The notes beneath the pieces were generated by a model. That model saw only the letters and a list, made by a program, of their open reading frames with translations. It was not told the origin of the DNA and searched no databases. A DNA stretch of 64,000 nt from Halobacterium wangiae (GTDB taxonomy: Archaea > Halobacteriota > Halobacteria > Halobacteriales > Halobacteriaceae), in assembly GCF_021249345.1 (NCBI RefSeq), contig NZ_CP089588.1, positions 310,001 to 374,000 of the forward strand. Direction: 5' to 3'. How positions within the stretch are numbered: the stretch's first letter is position 1; each line of letters opens with the position of its first letter. This document shows positions 8,261 through 18,294 of the stretch, piece after piece. Made by a program: the position numbers and the translations under genes.

Positions 8261-9457
8261 ATGACGCGCATCGAGGCCGTCCGACTCCGCCCGGTGCTCG
8301 ACTCCCGCGGTAACAGGACCGTGGAGGCCGAGGTCACCACCGAGAGCGGCGGGTTCGGCCGTGCTGCCGCGCCGTCGGGCGCGAGCACGGGCGAGTACGA
8401 GGCCGTCGAACGCCCCGTCGACGAGGCCATCGCGGCGGCCCGCGAACACGTCGCCCCGCGCCTCGAGGGCCGGGAGTTCGCCGGCGACCAGCGGGGCGTC
8501 GACTCGGCGCTCCGCGCCGCCGACGGGACGGAGGACTTCTCCGAGATCGGCGCCAACAGCGCCGTCGCCGTCAGCATGGCGACCGCGAAGGCCGCCGCGG
8601 ACGTCCTCGGTGTGCCGCTGTACCAGCACCTCGGTGGCGCGTTCCGCGGCCGGAACTTCCCGGTTCCGCTGGGGAACGTCGTCGGCGGCGGCGCGCACGC
8701 CGCCGACGCGACCGCCATCCAGGAGTTCCTCGCGGCCCCCGTCGGCGCGCCGAGCGTCCGGCAGGCCGTCTTCGCCAACGCCACTGTCCACCAGCGCGTC
8801 GGCGAACTCCTCGACGACCGCGGCGTCCCCGCGGCGAAGGGCGACGAGGGCGCGTGGGCGCCGTCCATCGACGACGCCACCGCCTTCGAGGTCGTCGCCG
8901 AGGCCGTCAGTGAGGTGGCCGACGAGTTCGGCTTCGACATCCGCATGGGCCTCGACATGGCCGCCGCGGAGTGTTTCGAAGACGGCGAGTACGTCTACGG
9001 CGACGAGACCCGCTCGACCGCCGAGCAGATAGACTACGTCGCGGACCTCGTCGACGAGTACGACCTCGCCTACGTCGAGGACCCGCTCGACGAGGACGCC
9101 TACGAGGCGTTCGCCGAGTTGACAGAGCGTGTGGGCGACCAGACGCTGATCTGCGGCGACGACCTGTTCGTGACGAACACGGACCGCCTCGGACGCGGCA
9201 TCGACGAAGGCGCGGCCAACAGCATCCTCGTCAAACCGAACCAGATCGGGACGCTGACCGAGGCGTTCGACGCCATCGAGCTCGCGACCCGGAACGGCTA
9301 CGACGCCGTGGTCTCCCACCGCAGCGGCGAGACCGAAGACACGACGATCGCACACCTCGCCGTCGCCACCGACGCCCCGTTCATCAAGACGGGCGCGGTC
9401 GGCGGCGAGCGCACCGCCAAGCTGAACGAACTCATCCGCATCGCGGACGAAGCATGA
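8261..9457 (+). CDS. eno: Enolase (phosphopyruvate hydratase)
   Basis: Glycolytic and gluconeogenic enzyme interconverting 2-phosphoglycerate and phosphoenolpyruvate. The 398 residues include the ASTGEYEA catalytic loop, metal ligands in the MGLDMAA and EDPLDEDAY regions, the DDLFVTN metal loop, the catalytic lysine in [10 protein letters not shown] and the [10 protein letters not shown] motif. It begins immediately after the rpo6 stop and overlaps rpsB (ATGA), so a central carbon enzyme is fused into the translation/transcription operon, as is common in archaea. Confidence 0.97.
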   Translation: MTRIEAVRLRPVLDSRGNRTVEAEVTTESGGFGRAAAPSGASTGEYEAVERPVDEAIAAAREHVAPRLEGREFAGDQRGVDSALRAADGTEDFSEIGANSAVAVSMATAKAAADVLGVPLYQHLGGAFRGRNFPVPLGNVVGGGAHAADATAIQEFLAAPVGAPSVRQAVFANATVHQRVGELLDDRGVPAAKGDEGAWAPSIDDATAFEVVAEAVSEVADEFGFDIRMGLDMAAAECFEDGEYVYGDETRSTAEQIDYVADLVDEYDLAYVEDPLDEDAYEAFAELTERVGDQTLICGDDLFVTNTDRLGRGIDEGAANSILVKPNQIGTLTEAFDAIELATRNGYDAVVSHRSGETEDTTIAHLAVATDAPFIKTGAVGGERTAKLNELIRIADEA

Positions 9458-10203
9458 GCGAGAACGAATCCGACACAGAGGCCGAACTCGAGGACGCCCC
9501 CGAGGAGCAGGACGCGCCTGCCGCCGAGGAGGACACCGAGAGCGAGGCCCAGACAGACGAACAGCCCGCCGAAGAACCGGAGCCGGAGTCCACGGCCACC
9601 GAGGACGTGATGTCCGACGAGGAGGCCGACCTCCTCATCCCCGTCGAGGACTACCTCGGCGCCGGCGTCCACATCGGTACCCAGCAGAAGACCAGCGACA
9701 TGGACCGGTTCATCCACCGCGTCCGCACCGACGGTCTCTACGTGCTCGACGTCTCGAAGACGGACGAGCGCATCCGCACCGCCGCGGACTTCCTGGCGAA
9801 CTACGACCCCGAGCAGATCCTGGTCACGTCCAGCCGCCAGTACGGTCGCTTCCCCGCCGAGAAGTTCGCGGAAGCGGTCGGCGCGCGCGCCCGGACCGGC
9901 CGATTCATCCCGGGGACGCTGACGAACCCGCAGTACGACGGCTACATCGAGCCGGACGTGCTGGTCGTCACCGACCCGATCGGTGACGCCCAGGCCGTCA
10001 AGGAGGCCATCACGGTCGGCATCCCCGTGATCGCCATGTGCGACTCGAACAACCAGACGAGCAACGTCGACCTCGTCGTCCCGACGAACAACAAGGGGCG
10101 GCGCGCGCTCTCGGTCGTCTACTGGCTGCTCGCCAACGAGACCCTCGACCGGCGCGGCGCGGAGCCGACGTACGCCCTCGAGGACTTCGAGGACGGCCTC
10201 TAA
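9454..10203 (+). CDS. rpsB: 30S ribosomal protein S2 (uS2)
   Basis: Small-subunit protein bridging head and body. The 249 residues begin with a very acidic tail of about 55 residues (Glu, Asp, Ala, Thr rich) that is a haloarchaeal addition. The conserved core starts at [18 protein letters not shown] and continues with [16 protein letters not shown] and [10 protein letters not shown]. The ATG at 9454 overlaps the eno stop. It appears to end the operon. Confidence 0.96.
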   Translation: MSENESDTEAELEDAPEEQDAPAAEEDTESEAQTDEQPAEEPEPESTATEDVMSDEEADLLIPVEDYLGAGVHIGTQQKTSDMDRFIHRVRTDGLYVLDVSKTDERIRTAADFLANYDPEQILVTSSRQYGRFPAEKFAEAVGARARTGRFIPGTLTNPQYDGYIEPDVLVVTDPIGDAQAVKEAITVGIPVIAMCDSNNQTSNVDLVVPTNNKGRRALSVVYWLLANETLDRRGAEPTYALEDFEDGL

Positions 10204-10304
10204 CCCGGTTTCCGACTTCGACGAAGTACCTTTCTCCGGACGCATCGCCGACAGCGACGGCGCTCGGCGGGGCAGAGAGTCGACAGACCAGCCAGTAGCC
10301 GCGG

Positions 10305-11120
10305 CTACCGCTCGACGAGACCGAGGTAGCCGTCGAGACCCTCGACGAAGCGGACGCGGCGCCCGAACCACTCGCGGCCGTCGCCGAGGGGGTGCTGGTG
10401 GCGCGCGTCGTCGACGTCCGCGGTCAGCAGGACGGTTGCGGGACACGGCCCGAACTCGGCGACGCGGTCGGCGACGCGGCCGCCGTCCGGTTCGCAGAGG
10501 ACGACGTCCTGGCCGGGGAAGCACGCGAGGTCGCCGTACTCGTCGTCGTAGTCGTACTCCGGGGAGGGGAAGCGGTAGAGGCGCTCGAACCGCTCGACGG
10601 TGGCGTCGAGGTCGTCAGTCGCGAGGACGACCCACGCGATGCCCGACACCGGCGACCCGTACAGCTCGCTGTCGGGCACGCGGTACTCCCGTGGCGTGCG
10701 GTCGCTGACGACGAACGGGAGGAGGTGTTCCTCGGGCGGTCCGAGGAAGGCGTTGTCCCACTCCACGACCGTCCCGTCGGGGCGTTCGCGGCTCCCGCGG
10801 GAGGGACCGTGGACCTCCACGTCGTGGTCGATGAGGCGCTGGCACTCGGCGTGGACGCTGCCGGACTCGACACACCAGTCGCTGGGACCCGCCAGGGGGT
10901 CGCCGTACTCGAAGAACTCGCCCCACCACGCCGGGTCCGACCGGGTGGGGGCGACGAGTTCGAGGTAGGAGCCGTCCGGGAGGACGAGTGCGGCCATCTC
11001 GGTGCCCGCGTCGGGGTGTTCCCCGCCGTAGTCGGGGTCGAAGCCCGCCGACTCGAAGCGCTCGACGATGGCGTTCAGATCGCTGGCAGCGAACGGCACG
11101 TGGTCGATGACCGGGCGCAT
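10305..11120 (-). CDS. VOC/glyoxalase-like domain protein
   Basis: Protein of 271 residues with two halves of the vicinal-oxygen-chelate kind, the first beginning RPVIDHVPFAASDLNAIVER and the second near SGIAWVVLATDDLDATVERF. The first half resembles the glyoxalase-like group that includes DUF4394-type lactoylglutathione-lyase relatives. Substrate and metal dependence are unknown. The ATG at 11120 is preferred over upstream in-frame starts because the VOC fold begins at once. It is convergent with rpsB and divergent from mevalonate kinase, so not part of either operon. Confidence 0.75.
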   Translation of the reverse strand: MRPVIDHVPFAASDLNAIVERFESAGFDPDYGGEHPDAGTEMAALVLPDGSYLELVAPTRSDPAWWGEFFEYGDPLAGPSDWCVESGSVHAECQRLIDHDVEVHGPSRGSRERPDGTVVEWDNAFLGPPEEHLLPFVVSDRTPREYRVPDSELYGSPVSGIAWVVLATDDLDATVERFERLYRFPSPEYDYDDEYGDLACFPGQDVVLCEPDGGRVADRVAEFGPCPATVLLTADVDDARHQHPLGDGREWFGRRVRFVEGLDGYLGLVER

Positions 11121-11276
11121 GGCGAGGGTAGCGGCCGTAGGGACATAAACTCGGCCGCTCCGCGGGCCGACTCGGTAGCCGCCGTGGGTTCGCCGTGGAG
11201 TGAGCGGACGAGCGGCGTCGACCTCGTCGCGTCGCGTTCCGGAACTTCTGTTACCTCGGGGGTCCCAGCGGGAGGT

Positions 11277-12263
11277 ATGACCACGACTTCGAGTGCGCCG
11301 GGGAAGGTGTACCTCTTCGGTGAGCACGCCGTCGTCTACGGGGAGCCGGCGGTGCCCTGCGCCATCGAGCGGCGGGCGACCGTCACCGTCTCCGAGCGCG
11401 ACGACGACCACCTGCGGGTGTCCGCCGACGCCCTCTCGCTGGACGGGTTCACCGTCGAATACAGCGACGGGAGCGACCAGGAACCCGACGTGAACGTGCC
11501 GACGCCGCTCGTCGAGGCGGCGACGGGGTACGTCGACGAGGCCGTCGCGCAGGCGCGGGACGCCGCCGACAGCCCGCACACAGGCTTCGACGTGGAGATC
11601 GAGAGCGAGATCCCGCTCGGCGCGGGCCTCGGCTCCAGTGCGGCCGTCGCGGTGGCGGGCATCGACGCCGCGACCCGGGAACTCGGCGTCGAACTCGACG
11701 CCCGCGAGGTCGCCGACCGCGCCTATCAGGTGGAGTACGAGGTCCAGGACGGCCAGGCCTCCCGCGCCGACACGTTCTGCTCGGCCATGGGTGGCGCGGT
11801 CCGCGTGGAGGGCGACGACTGCACGACCCTGGACGCGCCCGACCTGCCGTTCGTCGTCGGCTACGACGGCACCAGCCACGACACCGGTGAACTCGTCGCC
11901 GGGGTGCGCTCGCTCCGCGAGGAGTTCGGCTTCGCGGCGGACACCGTCGCCGCCATCGGCGACCTGGTCCGGGAGGGCGAGCGCGCGCTGGCCGCGGGCG
12001 ACGTCGAGACGCTCGGTCGGCTGATGGACGTCAACCACGGCCTGCTCTCCGCGCTCGGCGTCTCCGCGCGCTCGCTGGAGACCATGGTGTGGGCAGCCCG
12101 GGAGAGCGGCGCACTCGGCGCGAAACTGACGGGCGCCGGCGGCGGCGGGAGCGTCGTCGCGCTCGACGCCGAGGACTGCGTGGAGACGGCGCTCGGCCTG
12201 ACACCGGACTGCGAGGAGTCGTTCCGCGCGGCGCTCGCCACGGAGGGCGTCCGGCAGGCATGA
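11277..12263 (+). CDS. mvk: Mevalonate kinase
   Basis: GHMP kinase that phosphorylates mevalonate for archaeal isoprenoid lipids. The 328 residues begin with APGKVYLFGEHAVVYGEPA; the GHMP glycine-rich ATP loop PLGAGLGSSAAVAVA lies at about residues 113-127; the C-terminal GAKLTGAGGGGSVVALD motif is intact. The ATG at 11277 follows a GGAGGT ribosome site. The stop overlaps the next kinase (ATGA), a coupling expected in the archaeal mevalonate pathway. Confidence 0.95.
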   Translation: MTTTSSAPGKVYLFGEHAVVYGEPAVPCAIERRATVTVSERDDDHLRVSADALSLDGFTVEYSDGSDQEPDVNVPTPLVEAATGYVDEAVAQARDAADSPHTGFDVEIESEIPLGAGLGSSAAVAVAGIDAATRELGVELDAREVADRAYQVEYEVQDGQASRADTFCSAMGGAVRVEGDDCTTLDAPDLPFVVGYDGTSHDTGELVAGVRSLREEFGFAADTVAAIGDLVREGERALAAGDVETLGRLMDVNHGLLSALGVSARSLETMVWAARESGALGAKLTGAGGGGSVVALDAEDCVETALGLTPDCEESFRAALATEGVRQA

Positions 12264-12997
12264 CGGTCGTCCTCAAACTCGGCGGCAGCGTCGTCACCGA
12301 GAAGGACAGCCCGGAGACGGTCGACGACGACCAGCTCGCGGATCTGGCGGCAGCGGTCGGGGAAGCCAACGTCTCGGACCTGGTCGTCGTCCACGGCGGC
12401 GGGAGTTTCGGGCACCCGCACGCCGCCGAACACGGCGTCTCCACCAGCGAGGGGACGACCGACTCGGCGGCAGTACGCGACATCGCGGCCGCGATGGAGC
12501 GCCTGAACGACGCCGTCGTCGGAGCGCTGGCAGGGGCCGGTGTCCCGGCCGTCCCCGTCCACCCGTTCTCGACCGGCCACCGTACTGCCGACGGCGACCT
12601 CGCCCTCCCGACCGACCACGTCGCCGCGATGCTCGAGGAGGGGTTCGTACCGGTACTCCACGGCGACGTCCTCACGCACACCGGAGAAGGTGCGACCATC
12701 GTGAGCGGCGACGAACTCGTCACTCACGTCGCGGTGGGACTGGGCGCCAAGCGCCTCGGCCTCTGCTCGACGGTGCCGGGCGTCCTCGACGAGGACGGCG
12801 AGGTCGTCGGCGAGATTGGGAGCTACGACGACGTCGCGGCGGCGCTCGGCGGGAGCGACGCCACCGACGTGACCGGCGGCATGGCGGCGAAGGTCCGCTC
12901 GCTCCTCGACGCCGAATCTCCGGCGTTCGTGTTCGGTCCAGCGGACCTCCGGGCGTTCCTCGCCGGCGAGGACGCTGGCACGCGCATCGAGGGGTAG
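12260..12997 (+). CDS. ipk: Isopentenyl phosphate kinase
   Basis: Amino-acid-kinase-fold enzyme that phosphorylates isopentenyl phosphate to isopentenyl diphosphate in the modified archaeal mevalonate pathway. The 245 residues start TVVLKLGGSVVTEK, with the phosphate-binding lysine at about 6. The VVHGGGSFGHPHA motif (about 44-56) contains the histidine diagnostic of IPK against other kinases of the fold. It overlaps mvk by four bases and ends 2 nt from the convergent 65-aa gene. Confidence 0.93.
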   Translation: MTVVLKLGGSVVTEKDSPETVDDDQLADLAAAVGEANVSDLVVVHGGGSFGHPHAAEHGVSTSEGTTDSAAVRDIAAAMERLNDAVVGALAGAGVPAVPVHPFSTGHRTADGDLALPTDHVAAMLEEGFVPVLHGDVLTHTGEGATIVSGDELVTHVAVGLGAKRLGLCSTVPGVLDEDGEVVGEIGSYDDVAAALGGSDATDVTGGMAAKVRSLLDAESPAFVFGPADLRAFLAGEDAGTRIEG

Positions 12998-12999
12998 CG

Positions 13000-13197
13000 C
13001 TACCGCTCGGGCGGCGGTTCGGCGACGACCTCGGCGTCGGGTGCGTTCTCCTTGACGCTCTGGAGTCCCTGCTCGGCCTTCTGCTTCGACGCGTACCCCT
13101 CGCCGGAGTCCGCGATGATGTTGCCGTTGCGGTGGACGAGGCGCCACCGGAACTGGCCCGCGGCGTCCTCGTAGACGTGGAACGTGGCGTCGGCCAT
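13000..13197 (-). CDS. HVO_2922/YegP-type (DUF1508) small protein
   Basis: The 65-residue protein contains one DUF1508 unit: FHVYEDAAGQFRWRLVHRNG, then IIADSGEGYASKQKAEQGLQ. Members are compact beta-beta-beta-alpha proteins of unknown role, sometimes in tandem repeats; the haloarchaeal version has a single unit. The C terminus is Pro/Glu rich. The ATG at 13197 gives the family start; a longer upstream frame has no similarity. It lies tail to tail with ipk. Confidence 0.85.
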   Translation of the reverse strand: MADATFHVYEDAAGQFRWRLVHRNGNIIADSGEGYASKQKAEQGLQSVKENAPDAEVVAEPPPER

Positions 13198-13424
13198 GGT
13201 CACCACTACGACCGCCGTCCGGATTAGCCTGTGGCCGCCTCGCGTCGTACCGCCGAACGGGCAATCCCTGCTGTTTTTAACACCGCGGGTACAACCATGC
13301 GCAAGAGCAGCGTCGCGGGCGTCCACGCGACGGCGGCTAACGGCCGCAAGACGCCGTAGTTCGCCGTCGCCAGTCCGCGGCTGTTTAGAGACGCGCACAA
13401 ACGCGGGTTTCAGTGATTCCAACC

Positions 13425-14771
13425 ATGGAAATCGAAATTGCAACCATCGGCGGTTACGAGGAAGTCGGGCGGCAGATGACTGCGGTTCGAGCAGGAGACG
13501 ACATCGTCATCTTCGACATGGGTCTGAACCTCTCGCAGGTCCTGATCCACGACAACGTCGAGACCGAGAAGATGCACAGCCTCGACCTGATCGACATGGG
13601 CGCCATCCCCGACGACCGGGTGATGAGCGACCTCGAGGGCGACGTGAAGGCAATCGTGCCGACCCACGGCCACCTCGACCACATCGGCGCGCTCTCGAAG
13701 CTCGCCCACCGCTACAACGCACCCATCGTCGCCTCGCCCTTCACCATCGAACTGGTGAAGGGCCAGATCGAGGGCGAACAGAAGTTCGGCGTCGACAACG
13801 AACTCGTGGAGATGAGCGCCGGAGAGACGATGGACATCGGCGAGCGCTGCGAACTCGAGTTCGTCCACGTCACGCACTCCATCATCGACGCCATCAACCC
13901 CGTCCTCCACACGCCGGAGGGCGCCGTCGTCTACGGCCTCGACAAGCGTATCGACAACGACCCCGTCCTCGAGGACCCGATCGACATGAAGCGGTTCCGC
14001 GAACTGGGCCGCGAGGGCGAGGGCGTCCTCTGTTACATCGAGGACTGTACGAACGCCGGCCGGAAGGGCCGTACACCCTCCGAGAGCGTGGCGCGGCGCC
14101 ACCTCAAAGACGTGCTCCAGAGCGTCGAGGACTACGACGGCGGCATCGTCGCCACGACGTTCTCCAGTCACGTCTCCCGGGTCTCCTCGCTCGTGGAGTT
14201 CGCGAAGGACATCGGCCGCGAACCCATCCTGCTCGGTCGCTCGATGGAACACTACTCGGGCACCGCAGAGCGCATGGGCCGCGTGAACTTCCCGGACGAC
14301 CTCGGGATGTTCGGTCACCGGAAGTCCGTCGACCGTGCGTTCAAGCGCGTGATGAACGAGGGCAAGGAGAACTTCCTCCCCATCGTCACTGGCCACCAGG
14401 GCGAGCCGCGCGCGATGCTCACCCGGATGGGTCGCGGCGAGACCCCCTACGACATCGAGGACGGTGACAAGGTCATCTTCTCGGCCCGCGTGATTCCGGA
14501 GCCGACCAACGAGGGGCAGCGCTACCAGTCCGAGCGCCTCCTCCAGATGCAGGGCGCGCGCATCTACGACGACATTCACGTCTCGGGCCACCTCCGCGAG
14601 GAAGGCCACTACCAGATGCTCGACGCGCTCCAGCCCCAGCACGTCATCCCTGCCCACCAGAACATGAAGGGCTTCGCACCGTACGCGGCCCTCTGCAAGA
14701 GCCAGGGGTACAAGCTCGGCCGCGACCTCCACGTGACGGAGAACGGCAACACCATCCAGCTCGTCGAGTAG
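13425..14771 (+). CDS. rnj: Ribonuclease J
   Basis: Metallo-beta-lactamase/beta-CASP ribonuclease, in archaea a 5'-3' exonuclease for RNA decay. The 448 residues carry HGHLDH at 81-86, later metal ligands in [16 protein letters not shown] and the beta-CASP region, and the C-terminal [13 protein letters not shown] and PAHQNMKGF motifs. The ATG at 13425 is chosen over the GTG at 13413. The next gene, GGPP synthase, starts on the base after its stop, so the two are an operon downstream of the lipid kinases. Confidence 0.94.
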   Translation: MEIEIATIGGYEEVGRQMTAVRAGDDIVIFDMGLNLSQVLIHDNVETEKMHSLDLIDMGAIPDDRVMSDLEGDVKAIVPTHGHLDHIGALSKLAHRYNAPIVASPFTIELVKGQIEGEQKFGVDNELVEMSAGETMDIGERCELEFVHVTHSIIDAINPVLHTPEGAVVYGLDKRIDNDPVLEDPIDMKRFRELGREGEGVLCYIEDCTNAGRKGRTPSESVARRHLKDVLQSVEDYDGGIVATTFSSHVSRVSSLVEFAKDIGREPILLGRSMEHYSGTAERMGRVNFPDDLGMFGHRKSVDRAFKRVMNEGKENFLPIVTGHQGEPRAMLTRMGRGETPYDIEDGDKVIFSARVIPEPTNEGQRYQSERLLQMQGARIYDDIHVSGHLREEGHYQMLDALQPQHVIPAHQNMKGFAPYAALCKSQGYKLGRDLHVTENGNTIQLVE

Positions 14772-15818
14772 ATGTCTCGAAACGCTCGCGAGGAGGCGGT
14801 GCTCTCGGCGGTCCGCGAGCGCCGCGAACTGGTGAACGCCGCCATCGACGAGGACCTCCCGTCCAAGCGCCCAGAGCGCCTCTACGAGGCCTCCCGGTAC
14901 CTCCTGAAGGCCGGCGGGAAGCGCCTCCGGCCCGCAATGTTGCTGTTGACCGCAGAGGCGCTCGCCGACGTGGCCCCGGGCAGCGTGGACTACCGCGAGT
15001 TCCCGGACCTCACCGGCGAGACCGTCGACGTCATGGCGGCCGCCGTCTCCATCGAGGTCATCCAGTCGTTCACACTCATCCACGACGACATCATGGACGA
15101 CGACGACCTCCGGCGTGGGGTCCCAGCCGTCCACCGCGAGTACGACACCGAGACCGCGATTCTCGCGGGCGACACGCTGTACTCGAAGGCGTTCGAGATC
15201 ATGCTGCGGACCGAGGCGCCACCCGAGCGCGGCCTCGCCGCGATGCGGACGCTCGCGGAGACCTGCACCCACATCTGCGAAGGCCAGGCCCTCGACGTCG
15301 ACTTCGAGACGCGCGACGACGTGGTGCCCGACGAGTACATGGAGATGGTGGAGCTGAAGACCGCGGTGCTGTACGCCGCGGCCGCCAGCCTCCCCGCCAT
15401 CGTACTCGGCGCCGACGACGACACCGTCGAGGCGCTCTACCAGTACGGCCTCCGGGTCGGGCAGGCGTTCCAGATCCACGACGACGTCCTCGACCTCACG
15501 GTCCCCTCCGAGAAGCTAGGCAAGCAGCGCGGCTCGGACCTCGTCGAGAACAAGAAGACGGTCATCACGCTCCACGCCCGCGACCAGGGCGTCGACGTCG
15601 AGGGCCTCCTCGACGCGACTGACCCCGAGAACGTCACGGACGCCGAGATCGAGGACGCGGTCGGCGAACTCGAGGCCGTGGGCAGCATCGAGTACGCCCG
15701 CGACCTCGCCGACGACCTCGTCGCCGAAGGGAAAGACCACCTCTCGGTCCTCCCGGACAACGAGGCCCACCGGCGTCTCGAACAGGTCGCGGACTACCTG
15801 ATCGAACGGGGCTACTAA
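14772..15818 (+). CDS. idsA: Geranylgeranyl diphosphate synthase
   Basis: Trans-prenyltransferase condensing IPP with allylic diphosphates to give the C20 chain of archaeal ether lipids. The 348 residues show the first Asp-rich motif DDIMDD at about 105-110 and the second, QIHDDVLDLT, near 235. Phe100, the fifth residue before the first motif, is the bulky chain-length stop described for archaeal C20 enzymes. It follows RNase J directly. A CCTTTTTA run six bases after the stop is a plausible terminator. Confidence 0.95.
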   Translation: MSRNAREEAVLSAVRERRELVNAAIDEDLPSKRPERLYEASRYLLKAGGKRLRPAMLLLTAEALADVAPGSVDYREFPDLTGETVDVMAAAVSIEVIQSFTLIHDDIMDDDDLRRGVPAVHREYDTETAILAGDTLYSKAFEIMLRTEAPPERGLAAMRTLAETCTHICEGQALDVDFETRDDVVPDEYMEMVELKTAVLYAAAASLPAIVLGADDDTVEALYQYGLRVGQAFQIHDDVLDLTVPSEKLGKQRGSDLVENKKTVITLHARDQGVDVEGLLDATDPENVTDAEIEDAVGELEAVGSIEYARDLADDLVAEGKDHLSVLPDNEAHRRLEQVADYLIERGY

Positions 15819-15834
15819 CGGACCTTTTTACTTC
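15819..15834 (+). terminator. Poly-T terminator after idsA
   Basis: CGGACCTTTTTA directly follows the idsA stop codon. Short T runs after coding regions are the usual archaeal termination signal. Confidence 0.5.
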
Positions 15835-16017
15835 GGCGGGTCCGCTCACTTCGCTCGCGCACCACGCCTCGCAAAAAGCTACGCTAAAAACGTCCTGCGC
15901 TCGCTCCGCTCGCGCAGTGAACAGCGCGCTCCGCGCGCTGATGCTTACTCCGTCAGCACCGAAACTGCCCACCGCAAATCCCAACGGATTTGCCTGACTC
16001 GGGCGAACCCAGAGCCA
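15835..16017. repeat. Noncoding stretch of short GC-rich self-complementary repeats
   Basis: No gene seen. The segment is built from short words such as CGCTCACTTCGCTCGCGC, GCGCTCGCTCCGCTCGCGC and GCGCGCTCCGCGCGC, many of them able to pair with each other, interrupted by AAAAAGCTACGCTAAAAACG. The same AAAGCTACGCTA word recurs in the noncoding stretch at 54.7 kb. Such patches look like haloarchaeal intergenic repeats of unknown function. The gltX start lies at the right end. Confidence 0.6.
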
Positions 16018-17778
16018 ATGGACGACGAGATTCGCGAGCGCGTGCGACGGGAGGCGGAGGTCGCCGCCCTCTTCAACGCGCTCAAGCACGACAGCGACGC
16101 GCAGGTCGGCGCCATCATGGGGCCGATGATGGGAGAGAACCCAGCGTTCCGAGAGCGCGGCGACGAGATTCCGGGCGTCGTCTCCCCCGTCATCGCGGAC
16201 GTCAACGGGATGAGCGTCGAGGAGAAGCGCGAGCGCCTCGGCGAACTCGCACCCGAGCGCCTGGAGGAACTGGAGGCAGAGGACGAGGGCGACGAGCAGG
16301 TGCTGCCGGACCTCCCGAACGCCGACGAGTATGACGAGATCCGGATGCGGTGTGCGCCGAATCCGAACGGCCCGTGGCACATCGGGCACGCGCGGATGCC
16401 GGCGGTCATCGGAACATACGCTGAGGAGTACGACGGCGAGTTCATCGTGCGCTTCGACGACACCGACCCGGAGACGAAACGCCCGCTCCTGTGGGCGTAC
16501 GACGAGATTCTCGACGAAATAGAGTACCTCGGGTTCGAACCGGCCGAGGTGTACCGCGCCAGCGACCGCCTCGAGACCTACTACGAGCACGCCCGACAGC
16601 TCATCGGGATGGGCGGCGCATACACCTGTAGCTGTCCCGCCGAGGAGTTCTCCGAGTTGAAGAACAGCGGCGAGGCGTGCCCGCACCGCGAGAAAGACGC
16701 CGACGTCGTCGCCGAGGAGTTCGCGGCGATGGTCGACGGCGAGTACGACTCCGGGGAGATGGTGCTGCGCGTGAAGACTGACATCGACCACAAGAACCCC
16801 GCGCTCCGCGACTGGGTGGCGTTCCGCCTCATCGACACGCCCCACCCACGCGAGGAGGCCGCGGCGTACCGCTGCTGGCCGATGCTCGACTTCCAGTCGG
16901 GCGTCGACGACCACCTCACCGGCGTCACGCACATCATCCGCGGCATCGACCTGCAGGACTCCGCGAAGCGCCAGCAGTTCGTCTACGACTACTTCGGCTG
17001 GGAGTATCCGGAGGTCATCCACTGGGGGCACGTGCAGGTCGACGCCTATGACGTGAAGATGTCGACGTCCACCATCGGCGAACTCATCGACGCGGGTGAA
17101 CTGGACGGCTGGGACGACCCGCGCGCGCCGACGCTGCCGAGCGTGCAGCGCCGCGGCATCCGCGGGCAGGCGCTCGTGGACGCGATGACGGAACTGGGGA
17201 CGTCGACGAGCAACGTCGACCTCGCGATGTCCTCGGTGTACTCGAACAACCGCGACCTGGTGGACGACGAGGCGCCCCGGCAGTTCTTCGTGCGCGACGG
17301 GTTCAACGCCCGCTCGCCGGACGCCGAGGAGTCCTTCGACGCTGTCGAGGTTCCGCTGTCGGGCGGTCCGGGGAGCGCACACCCGCTGGTCCACCCCGAC
17401 CACGAGGACCGCGGCGAGCGCGACATCCCGGTCGGCGACGCCGTGGTCGTCGAGGAGCGCGACCTGCCCGAGGCGGACGAGCGCGTCTGGCTGAAGGGGT
17501 ACGGCCCCGTGGAGTTCGACGGCGAGGACTTCCACTACCTCGACGAGGCGGACATCGACGTCGTGCGTGAGGAGGGCGTGGACGTGGTCCACTGGGTGCC
17601 CGCCGACGACAACGTCCCGGTGACGCTCCGCACACCCGACGGCGACGTCCACGGGTTCGCCGAGCCCGGGTTCGCCGACGTCGACCCCGACACGGTCGTC
17701 CAGTTCGTGCGCGTCGGGTTCGCGCGCTGTGACCGCCACGACGACGGCGAGTCGGTCGCGTACTACGCCCACCCCTGA
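16018..17778 (+). CDS. gltX: Glutamyl-tRNA synthetase (archaeal class I)
   Basis: Charges tRNA with glutamate; archaeal enzymes are usually non-discriminating and also make Glu-tRNA(Gln) for amidation. The 586 residues start with the archaeal N-terminal extension of about 100 residues. HIGH lies at 121-124 in PWHIGHAR, and the KMSKS equivalent is VKMSTSTI. A C-terminal anticodon-binding beta-barrel region follows. The N-terminal EEFSELKNSGEACPHRE stretch with CSC upstream resembles the cysteine pairs seen in archaeal GluRS. The upstream region is repeat-rich. Confidence 0.95.
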   Translation: MDDEIRERVRREAEVAALFNALKHDSDAQVGAIMGPMMGENPAFRERGDEIPGVVSPVIADVNGMSVEEKRERLGELAPERLEELEAEDEGDEQVLPDLPNADEYDEIRMRCAPNPNGPWHIGHARMPAVIGTYAEEYDGEFIVRFDDTDPETKRPLLWAYDEILDEIEYLGFEPAEVYRASDRLETYYEHARQLIGMGGAYTCSCPAEEFSELKNSGEACPHREKDADVVAEEFAAMVDGEYDSGEMVLRVKTDIDHKNPALRDWVAFRLIDTPHPREEAAAYRCWPMLDFQSGVDDHLTGVTHIIRGIDLQDSAKRQQFVYDYFGWEYPEVIHWGHVQVDAYDVKMSTSTIGELIDAGELDGWDDPRAPTLPSVQRRGIRGQALVDAMTELGTSTSNVDLAMSSVYSNNRDLVDDEAPRQFFVRDGFNARSPDAEESFDAVEVPLSGGPGSAHPLVHPDHEDRGERDIPVGDAVVVEERDLPEADERVWLKGYGPVEFDGEDFHYLDEADIDVVREEGVDVVHWVPADDNVPVTLRTPDGDVHGFAEPGFADVDPDTVVQFVRVGFARCDRHDDGESVAYYAHP

Positions 17779-17796
17779 GCAGCGCCCCTGTCGGAC

Positions 17797-18270
17797 TCAG
17801 GCGAACTGCACCCAGACCATCGCGGCGAGGATGGCGACCGTCAGAACGAGTTGCATGGCCGCCGAGGCGAGCACGCCGACGGTGGCGTACCCCGCGGTGC
17901 GCGCGCTCGCCTCGACGTCTTGGTTCTCCCGGAACTCGAGGACGAAGACGGTGCCGGCGACGCCAGCGAGGAGGCCGAGCGGACCCGTAGGAATCATCAG
18001 CGCGAACCCGACGATGCCCGCTGCGACTGCCGTTCTCGTGTCGGTACCGCCGGCCCGCGCGCCGACGAATCCGGCGAGCCAGTCGACGGCGACGGCGACC
18101 ACCGCGACGAGGACGAGTGCGGCGAGCAGCAACGTCCCCGGGCGTCCAGTGTGCCACCAGTAGACGAGGACGCCTGCCAGCGAGAGGGCGCCGCTCGGGA
18201 GCAGTGGGAGCAGGCTCCCCGCGACGCCGAGCGCCAGCATGACGAACGCGAGCGCGACGAGCACGTCCAT
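17797..18270 (-). CDS. DUF456-family membrane protein
   Basis: Protein of 157 residues, largely hydrophobic, with about four to five membrane segments and glycine-rich turns ([20 protein letters not shown] near the N terminus and [19 protein letters not shown] in the middle). This pattern is that of DUF456 proteins, small integral membrane proteins of unknown function. It is convergent with gltX and lies 24 nt downstream of tmcA on the same strand, so it may share the tmcA transcript. Confidence 0.75.
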   Translation of the reverse strand: MDVLVALAFVMLALGVAGSLLPLLPSGALSLAGVLVYWWHTGRPGTLLLAALVLVAVVAVAVDWLAGFVGARAGGTDTRTAVAAGIVGFALMIPTGPLGLLAGVAGTVFVLEFRENQDVEASARTAGYATVGVLASAAMQLVLTVAILAAMVWVQFA

Positions 18271-18294
18271 ACCACCTCGTTGGGCCGTCCGCGC

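Noticed and set aside
13410-15479. Open frame of 689 codons on the minus strand opposite RNase J and idsA
   Set aside because: The opposite strand encodes two textbook enzymes with all motifs; the shadow has none.
15634-17772. Open frame of 712 codons on the minus strand opposite gltX
   Set aside because: Shadow of gltX, with no domain recognisable and atypical composition.
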